Below, in pieces: positions 1 through 6,906 of a DNA stretch of 9,694 bases. Numbering within the stretch: the first letter of the stretch is position 1; the number at the start of each line of letters is the position of its first letter. The position numbers and the translations under genes are program-made. The notes under the pieces are model-generated. The model searched no databases, was not told where the DNA came from, and saw only the letters and a list, made by a program, of their open reading frames with translations. The DNA is from JAJTFW01 sp964534995 (GTDB taxonomy: Bacteria; Bacteroidota; Bacteroidia; AKYH767-A; OLB10). Location: contig CAZHSC010000110.1 of assembly GCA_964534995.1 (NCBI GenBank), positions 1-9,694 of the forward strand, read 5' to 3'.

Positions 1-125
1 TTAATTTTAAGTGAATAGAGATTTTAGTTGACAATAGTATTTTTTGCTGCTAGCTTCTCGCTGCTGGCTGCTTGCTTTTAATAGCGCCTCTTAAAAACTC
101 TGCGTCTCCGCGACTCTGCGAGAAA
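1..125. repeat. Intergenic repeat unit, copy A (heptamer plus octamer arrays)
   Basis: This is the first copy of a duplicated intergenic segment. Positions 1-45 match 178-222 at a constant offset of 177. Positions 46-80 are five head-to-tail heptamers of pattern GCTnCTn: GCTGCTA, GCTTCTC, GCTGCTG, GCTGCTT and GCTTTTA. Positions 99-122 are three octamers: TCTGCGTC, TCCGCGAC and TCTGCGAG, followed by AAA. The segment starts at the window edge, so its left boundary is unknown. No open reading frame or RNA gene is recognised in it. Arrays of this look occur between genes in Bacteroidota genomes from general familiarity, but the function is unknown. Confidence 0.85.
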
Positions 126-177
126 TCAATGCTGTTTCTTTCCATTCGAAAAAAATAGGTTAACGGCGAAATATTAA

Positions 178-297
178 TTAATTTTAAGTGAATAGAGATT
201 TTAGTTGACAATAGTATTTTTTGCTGCTAGCTGCTGGCTGCTTGCTTTTACTGCGACTTCAATAAATTACTCTGCGTCTCCGCGACTCTGAGAGAAA
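178..297. repeat. Intergenic repeat unit, copy B (one heptamer shorter)
   Basis: This is the second copy of the segment at 1-125. It has the same AT-rich lead-in (178-222), but only four heptamers at 223-250 (GCTGCTA, GCTGCTG, GCTGCTT, GCTTTTA). The heptamer GCTTCTC of copy A is missing. The octamer array recurs at 271-294 (TCTGCGTC, TCCGCGAC, TCTGAGAG), with a few substitutions, and again is followed by AAA. The stretches joining the heptamer and octamer arrays (81-98 and 251-270) differ between copies. The conserved modules therefore look older or more constrained than the linkers. Confidence 0.85.
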
Positions 298-585
298 CCC
301 TTTAAGTTAATTTCCTTTTGAAATCTTCAGGCTTCGAGATCAGATTCTATAAAAAACCTGAAATTAAGGTGAATATAAATTATTGTAATGGTATAAACGT
401 TCTGTTTAACCACTAAGGCATGCAGGACACGCAGAATCACGGAGGATTTTTCTAAATAAAAGGCAATATTCATGCATAACAAGCATCCATCCGTTCTCCT
501 AATAACCCTTCTTCAAGATCCCGGGAAAGAAAGTTTACAGGGAACCGGAAAGATATGCTTTCTTTTTCCCGACCTTTGCAGCATC
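298..585. other. Gene-free spacer before hemW
   Basis: Apart from the inverted repeat relative at 410-450, I see no gene here. The hemW frame stays open upstream to an ATG at 472, but the 38 extra codons do not resemble the family's N-terminus. A six-base inverted repeat (TTCAGG/CCTGAA) at about 326-361 has a 25-base loop and is unconvincing. No perfect TAnnTTTG box was found. The closest match is GACCTTTG at 571-578, which would leave almost no leader before the ATG at 586, so the hemW promoter is unresolved. Confidence 0.5.
410..450. repeat. Inverted relative of the octamer array
   Basis: The stretch begins CCACTAAGGC and contains ACACGCAG (427-434) and AATCACGG (435-442), followed by AGGATTTT. 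Read against the reverse complement of the octamer array at 99-122, positions 429-446 match at 13 of 18 bases by hand alignment. It therefore looks like a diverged element of the same kind in the opposite orientation. Together with the two forward copies it brackets much of the gene-free left end. The homology is suggestive but short. Confidence 0.55.
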
Positions 586-1713
586 ATGGCCGGAATTTAT
601 TTACATATCCCTTTTTGTAGGCAGGCCTGTCATTATTGTGATTTTCATTTTACCACCTCTCGAAGAGGAAGAGAGGATATGTTTACGGCGATGGTAGAGG
701 AAGTAAAAATGCGGGCTGTTGAATTCTCGGAGGAAGAAGTGGGTACCATTTACTTTGGTGGTGGCACGCCATCTCTGCTTAGTTATGAGGAACTGATGTC
801 ATTTTTTGATGCGATTTACACCTTGTATAAAGTGAATCCTGCGGCTGAAGTTTGCATGGAAGCCAACCCCGATGATCTTACACCTGCATTTTTGAAGCAG
901 CTGAAACAAACACCTGTGAACAGGTTAAGTATCGGTGTTCAGTCTTTTCGTGATGAGGATTTGGAACGCATGAACAGGGCGCATGATGCCGAGATGGCAT
1001 TGCGATGTGTGCCCGATGCTGCCGATGCCGGATTTGAGAATATCAGCATAGATTTAATTTTTGGCTTACCTTTTCTGGAGATGGAACATTGGCAAAAGAA
1101 TGTGCATACCGCTCTTTCCCTTCCCATAACTCATCTCTCCTGTTATGGATTAACCATTGAAGCGAAAACCGCGCTCGCATGGCAAATTACACAGGGAAAT
1201 GTTCCGGCCCCGGATGATGATAAGGCGGCCGCTCAATACGAGTGGTTATTAAAGGAAGCGGAGGAGAAAGGATTTCCCTGGTATGAAATATCTAATTTAA
1301 GCAAACCCGGTTTTGAGTCGAGGCATAATACATCGTATTGGAATGGCGTACCTTACCTCGGCATTGGTCCTTCAGCACATTCCTATGACGGGAAACAACG
1401 CAGCTGGAATGTAAGCAGCAACGCGCTTTATGTGAAGGAAATGAAGGAAGGTAATCGAGCCGCGGAAACGGAAGTGCTGAGCTATACGGTGAAGTTTCAT
1501 GAGCTCATTTTGACTTCTCTCCGAATGCGGCAAGGTCTAATGTTGTCGGAGGTACGCAAACGGTATGGGAATGCCATCACCGGTCATTTGATTGAAGGAG
1601 CAGGGAAATTTGTGGACAAAGGCTGGATAGAGCCAATTGAGCAGCACATTCGTTTAACAGTAAGCGGACTTCTGTTTGCGGATAAAATCACTTCTGAATT
1701 ATTTATTATCTGA
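586..1713 (+). CDS. hemW: HemW, radical-SAM haem chaperone (formerly HemN-like)
   Basis: The 375-residue product is a cytoplasmic radical-SAM protein of the HemW family. HemW proteins bind a 4Fe-4S cluster and haem and are thought to deliver haem to respiratory enzymes. They were long annotated as oxygen-independent coproporphyrinogen oxidase. The cluster motif CxxxCxxC is at C11, C15 and C18, and it is followed by D19-F20. True HemN has a further cysteine there, so this points to HemW. The SAM-binding GGGTPS is at 58-63. A HemN_C-like region (ELILTSLRMRQG) lies near the C-terminus. The start at 586 is chosen because MAGIYLHIPFC is the usual HemW opening. An in-frame ATG at 472 would add 38 unrelated residues. 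The stop lies four bases before the next gene, so the two are probably co-transcribed. Confidence 0.93.
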   Translation: MAGIYLHIPFCRQACHYCDFHFTTSRRGREDMFTAMVEEVKMRAVEFSEEEVGTIYFGGGTPSLLSYEELMSFFDAIYTLYKVNPAAEVCMEANPDDLTPAFLKQLKQTPVNRLSIGVQSFRDEDLERMNRAHDAEMALRCVPDAADAGFENISIDLIFGLPFLEMEHWQKNVHTALSLPITHLSCYGLTIEAKTALAWQITQGNVPAPDDDKAAAQYEWLLKEAEEKGFPWYEISNLSKPGFESRHNTSYWNGVPYLGIGPSAHSYDGKQRSWNVSSNALYVKEMKEGNRAAETEVLSYTVKFHELILTSLRMRQGLMLSEVRKRYGNAITGHLIEGAGKFVDKGWIEPIEQHIRLTVSGLLFADKITSELFII

Positions 1714-1717
1714 TAAA

Positions 1718-2467
1718 ATGATGATTGCAACCATTCAATACAAGGGAGAAAATTTTCGTATAGACCTCAGCAAAGGCCACGATATCTCCATCCCGCTGGA
1801 GGCCGGAGAAGGCCATGTGCTGGCATGGTACCTTGGACCTTTACAGATAGAAGCGGTACGCATGGGCGACTGGGTAGGAGAAGTAAAAAGTGGCGCTGCC
1901 GTTAATTTCAGAAATATTCACTTTAACCCTCATTCCCACGGCACGCATACTGAATCAGTAGGGCACATCAGTCCGGAGATAGTATCTGTAAACCGGTATT
2001 TCAATGAATTTTTTTGCTTTGCCCGCCTCCTTACAGTGGAACCTGAAAAAATAAATGAGGATCATGTCATAAGTTTGCGGTCACTGCAGGAAAAGTGTTC
2101 CGAACCACCGGAAGCGGTTATAATCCGGACGATGCCCAATGACAGGGGGAAATTGTCGAAAAACTATAGCGGAAGTAACCCGCCTTATTTGGAAGCGGAC
2201 GCTGCGAAATGGTTGCGCGAGTCGGGCGTAAGGCATTTGCTTATTGATCTGCCCTCTGTTGACCGGGAAGAAGACGGAGGAAAATTACTGGCGCACCATG
2301 CATTCTGGAATTTCCCGGAGGAGCCGAGATACGGGGCGACCATCACCGAGTTGGTTTTTATACCCGGTGAGATAGCGGACGGATTGTACTTTATGAACCT
2401 GCAGGTGGCACCATTTGAAAACGACGCTTCCCCTTCACGTCCTTTGTTGTTTCCCCTAAACTTGTAA
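1718..2467 (+). CDS. Cyclase family protein (kynurenine formamidase fold)
   Basis: The 249-residue product belongs to the metal-dependent cyclase/kynurenine-formamidase (KynB-like) family. Its signature is HSHGTHTESVGH, with H72, H74, H77, E79 and H83 (numbered from the ATG at 1718). The classical motif is HxGTHxD, so Glu replaces the usual Asp. I recall this Glu form from other Bacteroidota members, so it may mark a subfamily. The C-terminal part (ATITELVFIPGEIADG, then a proline-rich end) fits the family core, with a candidate metal ligand in the HH pair and the Glu of ITEL. No signal peptide is seen, so it is probably cytoplasmic. The ATG at 1721 is an equally good start. The frame remains open back to 1676, but that would overlap hemW. 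The substrate is unknown: tryptophan catabolism genes are absent from the window, so a KynB role should not be assumed. Confidence 0.8.
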   Translation: MMIATIQYKGENFRIDLSKGHDISIPLEAGEGHVLAWYLGPLQIEAVRMGDWVGEVKSGAAVNFRNIHFNPHSHGTHTESVGHISPEIVSVNRYFNEFFCFARLLTVEPEKINEDHVISLRSLQEKCSEPPEAVIIRTMPNDRGKLSKNYSGSNPPYLEADAAKWLRESGVRHLLIDLPSVDREEDGGKLLAHHAFWNFPEEPRYGATITELVFIPGEIADGLYFMNLQVAPFENDASPSRPLLFPLNL

Positions 2468-2481
2468 TGACTGCAGGAGAT

Positions 2482-3006
2482 ATGAATAAAATAACCTTAA
2501 TGATTGTGGGTACATGCCTGCTGCTGGGCCTGACTGCCTGCACGAACAGAACCAAAGAAGTGATTGTTACCAGGGAAATTGGCCCGGGAAGTGATCAGCG
2601 TCCTGATGATCAGATCAGGATTGTGGATGATTTTTATAAAAAGATCACGGGACGCGATTCGGCGGGATTGATACAGCTTATGGCGGAAAATGCCCGGATG
2701 TATGGTACTGATCCGGGAGAAGACTGGAACCTGGAAGAAATTAAACGGTATATCGGTGAGAAGACCCGTGACACTACACAAAAGGCCGTTTTTACAGTGA
2801 AGAAAAGAGAAGTCAGGGTATTGAACGATATCATGTACGTGGTAGATGTGGTGGATGTCTCCACCATTGCGGTTCCCTTTCGCATTGTCAGCATCATAGA
2901 AAAAAGAGAAGGAAAGCAAAAAATACTTCTCGCAGAATTTTCCGTACTCGTATGGAATGAAGATATCAGGGAACTGGAGGCTTTGTTTAAGAGGCGGAGG
3001 AAGTAG
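2482..3006 (+). CDS. SnoaL/DUF4440-like lipoprotein
   Basis: The 174-residue product begins with a lipoprotein signal: a Lys-containing n-region, a hydrophobic stretch (residues 5-17) and the lipobox LTAC, with C20 as the expected lipidated cysteine. After a linker (20-42), residues about 43-165 resemble the SnoaL/NTF2-like (DUF4440) fold. They have an N-terminal helix (IRIVDDFYKKI), the characteristic YGTDPGEDW at 74-82 followed by a helix, and then alternating beta strands ending in LVW. Such domains are small-molecule-binding or catalytic pockets of varied function, and the role here is unknown. An ATG at 2467 overlaps the cyclase stop codon (TAATG). I prefer 2482 because it gives a cleaner signal peptide and is preceded by CAGGAGAT, a good Shine-Dalgarno match. 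The gene is the last of the hemW cluster. It ends in a basic tail (RRRK). Confidence 0.78.
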   Translation: MNKITLMIVGTCLLLGLTACTNRTKEVIVTREIGPGSDQRPDDQIRIVDDFYKKITGRDSAGLIQLMAENARMYGTDPGEDWNLEEIKRYIGEKTRDTTQKAVFTVKKREVRVLNDIMYVVDVVDVSTIAVPFRIVSIIEKREGKQKILLAEFSVLVWNEDIRELEALFKRRRK

Positions 3007-3282
3007 CTGCTGCAGGTTCTTGCTCTTTCAGGATCAACCACCTCCTGCGGCCGTGATTTTCAGGCAGCATATAAATCCGCATTGCTTACAAGAAAAGGAA
3101 GCCCACTTACTATTAAGGAAAACTGACTGGCGCCGGATGAAATGGCCGTCCGTTACGATAATAACCAGTGAACGGCTTTGTTCCATTGTTTACCTGCTTG
3201 TTATTATTACGGATACAAGCTGTTTTTTTGCGGAAATGTAAAACAAGATATTCCGATATTTGTTTGCCTTCAAACGCTTATC

Positions 3283-3633
3283 ATGAAAAAGATATATCAC
3301 CTGAGTACCTGCAGTACCAATCAGCGTATTCTTAAAGAACTTAAACCAGGAAAATCGGTCCAGCTTCAGGACATCAAAACCGAGCCCCTCACGGCAGCCC
3401 AGTTGGATGAAATGAAAAACCTGGCCGGCTCGTATGCCGCCCTTTTCAGTAAAGTGGCGCGTAAATACAGGCTGATGGGCCTGCACGAAAGGGAACTAAC
3501 GGAAAAGGAGATGCGAAAACTGATACTGGAAGAGTACACCTTTCTGAAACGTCCTGTTGTCATTACTGATAGCAGCATTTACATCGGTAACAGCCCGAAA
3601 GTTGTGGAGGAGGCAAGGAAAGCGCTGAAATGA
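3283..3633 (+). CDS. ArsC/Spx-family thioredoxin-fold protein
   Basis: The 116-residue product has the opening beta strand and active-site loop of the ArsC/Spx family (IYHLSTCSTNQRIL, with Cys at position 10) and the conserved Arg-Pro late in the chain (LKRPVV, R90-P91), followed by IGNSPKVVEEA. The second active-site position, often Cys in Spx-like relatives, is Asn13. A disulphide switch within a CxxC is therefore not possible. Glutaredoxin-type arsenate reductases need only the first Cys, but no arsenic-resistance genes lie nearby, so substrate and role are unknown. The ATG at 3283 places the beta strand at the N-terminus. The frame is open to 3178, but that upstream part has no family resemblance. 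The 276 bp before it holds no recognised gene. A weak -7-like TTTTTTTG is at 3223-3230. The stop overlaps the next start (ATGA), which indicates translational coupling. Confidence 0.75.
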   Translation: MKKIYHLSTCSTNQRILKELKPGKSVQLQDIKTEPLTAAQLDEMKNLAGSYAALFSKVARKYRLMGLHERELTEKEMRKLILEEYTFLKRPVVITDSSIYIGNSPKVVEEARKALK

Positions 3634-4535
3634 GCAGGAAGCTGAGCGCACACCTGTCAGTGTTGTTCGCGAATATCATTTACGGGGCCAATTACTCCAT
3701 TGCCAAAGAGGTAATGCCCGTTCTGATACAGCCTTTTGCGTTTATACTGATTCGTGTGTGTGCCGCAGCCATTCTATTTATGGTAGCCGGCCGGCTTTTG
3801 TTCAGGGAAAGCATTGAGAAGAGAGATTACAGGCGATTATTTTTTTGCGCTGTTTTTGGCGTGGTCATAAATCAGTTATTATTCTTTAAAGGATTGTCCA
3901 TGACCAGTCCTATCAACTCCGGTCTCATCATGGTTACCAATCCGATATTTGTGCTGATCCTCTCTTTTATTTTCCTGAAAGAAAAGGTTACCGGTAGGAG
4001 GGTACTGGGAATAGTCAGCGGCATCAGTGGCGCCTCGCTATTGATCCTTTTCGGAGCCCAGGCAGCCAGCGGAGTTGCGGATCCGTTGGGGGATTTCTTC
4101 ATTTTACTGAATTCATTATCGTATGCCATATATCTGGTCATGGTAATTCCGCTGATGAAAAAATATCACCCGGTAAGTATCATGCAGTTCATATTCATTA
4201 CCGGTTCATTCATGGTTATTCCGTTTGGATGGAGTGAATTTGTACAGATACGCTGGCAGGACTTTGGCACCAGCGACTGGATGGCTGCCGTTTTTGTGGT
4301 AGTGGGTACCACCTTTCTTGCCTACCTGTTTAATACACTTGCGCTTCGCGAGCTGAGCCCGGGCGTAGTGAGTGTTTATATTTATTTACAGCCCGTACTT
4401 GCCGCCGGTTTTGCCATACTGCTGGGAAAAGACCAGCCGGACCTTATACATCTGCTTTCTGCCCTGTTGGTTTTTGCGGGTGTATGGCTCAGCACGGTTC
4501 CTGTACAGGAAAGGAAACTGACGGCTGGAAGGTAA
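3630..4535 (+). CDS. EamA/DMT-family permease
   Basis: The 301-residue product is an integral inner-membrane protein with about ten hydrophobic segments in two homologous EamA halves (residues about 8-140 and 155-290), as expected of the drug/metabolite transporter superfamily. The first half opens with ANIIYGANYSIAK. It carries the typical end of helix 4 (NPIFVLILSFIFLKEKV) with the conserved Lys-Glu. The second half has the matching QPVLAAGFAILLGKDQP, in which Lys-Asp stands where Gly-Glu is usual. Members export amino acids, metabolites or toxic compounds, and the substrate cannot be read from sequence. Its ATG lies inside the stop of the preceding ArsC-like gene, so the two are translated together and may act together. 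It ends 55 bases before the yicC promoter box. Confidence 0.88.
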   Translation: MSRKLSAHLSVLFANIIYGANYSIAKEVMPVLIQPFAFILIRVCAAAILFMVAGRLLFRESIEKRDYRRLFFCAVFGVVINQLLFFKGLSMTSPINSGLIMVTNPIFVLILSFIFLKEKVTGRRVLGIVSGISGASLLILFGAQAASGVADPLGDFFILLNSLSYAIYLVMVIPLMKKYHPVSIMQFIFITGSFMVIPFGWSEFVQIRWQDFGTSDWMAAVFVVVGTTFLAYLFNTLALRELSPGVVSVYIYLQPVLAAGFAILLGKDQPDLIHLLSALLVFAGVWLSTVPVQERKLTAGR

Positions 4536-4590
4536 TGCCAACCCAAGTGATCAACGGCCCTTGTGCATTTCTTCATTGTCAGGAAAGCAT

Positions 4591-4598
4591 TACTTTTG
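4591..4598 (+). promoter_or_regulatory. Bacteroidota-type -7 box of the yicC promoter
   Basis: TACTTTTG is a perfect match to the Bacteroidota -7 consensus TAnnTTTG. It lies 17 bases before the yicC ATG and implies a leader of about ten bases. No clear TTTG -33 element is seen at the expected spacing; TTTC at 4568-4571 is the nearest candidate. Confidence 0.6.
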
Positions 4599-4615
4599 CT
4601 GCTTAAAATTTCCTC

Positions 4616-5488
4616 ATGGTACGATCAATGACCGGCTACGGCAACGTGAAGGGGCTGGTAGCGGGACAGAATGTAACAATTGAATTACGTTCACTGAACA
4701 GTAAGTTCCTGGAGCTTAACCTTCGGATGCCGGTACAGTTCAGGGACCGGGAGCTGGAACTCCGTGCGGATTTAGGCAAGCAACTGGAGCGGGGAAAGGC
4801 GGATCTCTCCATCAGTTTTGACAGCAGCGATCTTACCAAAAGAAGTTCTGTCAACAAAGAAATTTTCAATGCTTATTTTGAAGAGCTGTCGGCTTTAGGA
4901 AAAGAATATCATCTCAGTGATGTGAACCTGTTTGATATCATCCTTCGTTTGCCGGCGGTAATGAACGCCGAACGCGCGGAAGGGGACGAAGAGCAATGGA
5001 AGGAATTGAAATTGCTGATAGCGCAGGTAGTGGAGCGCTTCAATGGTTTCAGGGACAGCGAGGGCCTGGTATTGGGTAAGGATATTACAGAACGTGTGGT
5101 GACCATCATGAACAGCATTCCCAAACTGGAGTCGTTTGAAGCGGCCAGGGTGGAGAATATCCGCCAGCGGATCGATAAATCGCTCAAGGAAATGATGGAG
5201 CAGACCAGCATAGACCGCAACCGCTTTGAGCAGGAATTGATCTTTTATATTGAGAAACTCGACATATCAGAGGAAAAGGTGAGGCTAAAGAGCCACTGCG
5301 ATTACTTTATTGAAACACTCAAAGGACCGGAGGCCAATGGAAAGAAACTTGGTTTCATCGCTCAGGAAATCGGGCGCGAGATTAATACCATTGGCGCCAA
5401 AGCCAATGATGCTTCCATGCAGCGGATTGTGGTGGAGATGAAAGATGAACTGGAAAAACTGAAAGAACAACTGGCCAACGTACTGTGA
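4616..5488 (+). CDS. yicC: YicC/YloC family endoribonuclease
   Basis: The 290-residue product matches the YicC/YloC family end to end. The N-terminus has the family opening (MVRSMTGYG) and ELRSLNSKFLEL (residues 23-34) of the YicC-like N-terminal domain. The C-terminal DUF1732 region carries LDISEEKVRLKSH (215-227) and GKKLGFIAQEIGREIN followed by TIGAKAND (242-265). The chain ends in a charged helix typical of the family. Members have been reported to act in RNA turnover as endoribonucleases, but the targets in this organism are unknown. The protein is soluble and cytoplasmic. The start is supported by family alignment and by the promoter box just upstream. Its stop overlaps the GTG start of gmk, so the two are coupled. 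A yicC-gmk neighbourhood is widespread in bacteria. Confidence 0.93.
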   Translation: MVRSMTGYGNVKGLVAGQNVTIELRSLNSKFLELNLRMPVQFRDRELELRADLGKQLERGKADLSISFDSSDLTKRSSVNKEIFNAYFEELSALGKEYHLSDVNLFDIILRLPAVMNAERAEGDEEQWKELKLLIAQVVERFNGFRDSEGLVLGKDITERVVTIMNSIPKLESFEAARVENIRQRIDKSLKEMMEQTSIDRNRFEQELIFYIEKLDISEEKVRLKSHCDYFIETLKGPEANGKKLGFIAQEIGREINTIGAKANDASMQRIVVEMKDELEKLKEQLANVL

Positions 5489-6108
5489 AAATCAATCCTT
5501 CGTTCCGGTATAAGTTGGTTCTCTTTTGTGGACCAAGCGGCAGTGGTAAAACCACCATTGTACATCATCTCATGTCCGTTTTTCCTCAAATGCGTTTCAG
5601 CATTTCCGCCACTACCCGGGAGCAAAGACCCAATGAAACGGATGGGAAAGATTATTATTTTTTAAGTCCGGAGGCGTTTAAGGAAAAGTTGAAGAACGAC
5701 GAATTCCTTGAGTGGGAAGAGGTATATGAAAACCGCTTTTACGGGACATTAAAGTCGGAAGTGGAACGGATCCTTCACCATGGACATGTCGCCCTGTTTG
5801 ATGTGGATGTAGAAGGTGGGATACAGATCAGAAAGCATTTCGGACGGCAGTTGCTGGATGTATTTGTGATGCCTCCCTCGGTTGATGAGTTGCATAAACG
5901 CCTGGTGGCACGGGCTACTGAATCCGAAGAATCCCTCTTTCGCCGTTTGCACAAGGCCGAAATGGAAATGAAATCAGCCTACCGGTTCAATAATGTCATT
6001 GTGAATACTGTACTGGAAGACGCGAAGCGGGAAGCGGAGCTCATGGTCAGGCATTTTCTGACGGATGAAGTACCTGACGCGGAAGAGGAACAAGGAGGCG
6101 TAAATTGA
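5485..6108 (+). CDS. gmk: Guanylate kinase
   Basis: The 207-residue enzyme phosphorylates GMP to GDP with ATP in the cytoplasm, feeding GTP, dGTP and (p)ppGpp pools. The P-loop GPSGSGKTT is at 16-24. The GMP-binding segment SATTREQRPNETDGKDYYF begins at residue 41, and the LID/GMP region EFLEWEEVYENRFYGT is at 73-88. DVDVEGGIQIRK follows at 106-117. The length is normal. The start codon is GTG and overlaps the yicC stop (GTGA). The next in-frame ATG (codon 30) lies beyond the P-loop, so the GTG start, or another alternative codon close by, is required. The tail (DAEEEQGGVN) is acidic and probably disordered. Coupling to yicC suggests shared expression. Confidence 0.96.
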   Translation: MKINPSFRYKLVLFCGPSGSGKTTIVHHLMSVFPQMRFSISATTREQRPNETDGKDYYFLSPEAFKEKLKNDEFLEWEEVYENRFYGTLKSEVERILHHGHVALFDVDVEGGIQIRKHFGRQLLDVFVMPPSVDELHKRLVARATESEESLFRRLHKAEMEMKSAYRFNNVIVNTVLEDAKREAELMVRHFLTDEVPDAEEEQGGVN

Positions 6109-6142
6109 AAATACAGTTTCATCAAAGACCATAGTCTTCAAA

Positions 6143-6150
6143 TATATTTG
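6143..6150 (+). promoter_or_regulatory. Bacteroidota-type -7 box of the nadD promoter
   Basis: TATATTTG matches TAnnTTTG exactly. It lies in the 76-bp gap between gmk and nadD, 34 bases before the nadD ATG. A weak -33 candidate (TTTC, 6117-6120) sits 22 bases upstream. It would let nadD be expressed independently of yicC-gmk. Confidence 0.55.
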
Positions 6151-6184
6151 TGTTAATACGGCTTTACTGTTAAGTTACTGATTC

Positions 6185-6760
6185 ATGAAAATCGGCCTGT
6201 TCTTCGGATCCTTCAACCCTGTTCATAACGGCCACCTGGTCATTGCCGGTTACCTGGCTGAATTCAGCGATCTGCAACAGATATGGCTTGTAGTATCGCC
6301 CCACAATCCCCTGAAGCCTGCGGGTACCTTGTTGCAGGATTACCATCGTTTTCACCTGGTGGAACTGGGCATCGGCTCTTACAGAAAACTGAAAGCATCA
6401 AAGATTGAATTTGAATTGCCAAAGCCTTCCTATACCGTCGTTACGATGGCCTATCTGCAGGAGAAATATCCCGACCATGACTTTTGTCTCATCATGGGAG
6501 CCGATAATCTTGAAAATTTTCACAAATGGAAAGACTACAGGATACTGCTTGAAAACCATGATATTTACGTATATCCAAGGCCGTTATATTCTGGCGGTGA
6601 TTTAAAAGACCATCCCCGTGTAAAGTGGATAGATGCTCCCTTGATGGAGATTTCCAGCAGTTTCATCCGTAAAGCCATCAGGGAAGGAAAAGATGTGCGG
6701 TTTATGATGCCCGAAAGTGTGGCTGATTATATTGATGAGATGAACTTTTACAGAAAGTAA
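6185..6760 (+). CDS. nadD: Nicotinate-nucleotide adenylyltransferase
   Basis: The 191-residue cytoplasmic enzyme transfers AMP from ATP to nicotinate mononucleotide, giving deamido-NAD, the penultimate step of NAD synthesis. The nucleotidyltransferase signature is at residues 8-17 (GSFNPVHNGH, the GxFxPxHxGH motif). SPHNPLK follows at 38-44, and MGADNLENFHKW lies near 104-115. The second nucleotide-binding motif ISSSFIR is at 156-162. The length is typical of NadD. It follows gmk by 76 bp in the same direction and has its own promoter box, so it may be read both as part of the yicC-gmk unit and separately. No clear terminator was found in the 146 bp before the convergent gene. Confidence 0.95.
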   Translation: MKIGLFFGSFNPVHNGHLVIAGYLAEFSDLQQIWLVVSPHNPLKPAGTLLQDYHRFHLVELGIGSYRKLKASKIEFELPKPSYTVVTMAYLQEKYPDHDFCLIMGADNLENFHKWKDYRILLENHDIYVYPRPLYSGGDLKDHPRVKWIDAPLMEISSSFIRKAIREGKDVRFMMPESVADYIDEMNFYRK

Positions 6761-6906
6761 ATCCATTCCCGGCCATCCTGACCCTATCGGCACCGGTTTT
6801 CAGCAGGAGGGCATTGGGCAATCAAAATGGGATGGCTGTTAAGATGTAACCTCTGATTTCAATCGCAGCACTTTTTGAAATATAAAACAATGGAGCGGCT
6901 TCACGG

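Noticed and set aside
28..46. TTGACA-like and TATTTTTTG sequences within the left repeat as a promoter
   Set aside because: The spacing between the elements is far too short, the -7 match has an extra base, and no gene follows closely.
1..450. CRISPR array at the left end
   Set aside because: The repeats are 7- and 8-base direct tandems without spacers, and no cas genes are present.
472..585. Longer hemW start giving a 413-residue protein
   Set aside because: The extra 38 residues have no family resemblance, and the ATG at 586 gives the normal HemW N-terminus (MAGIYLHIPFC).
2497..3241. Several overlapping open frames on both strands around the lipoprotein gene (2497-2919 minus, 2634-3041 minus, 2957-3241 plus)
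   Set aside because: Their translations show no domain, signal or compositional sense, and they overlap a gene with a clear lipobox and SnoaL-like domain. They are shadow frames.
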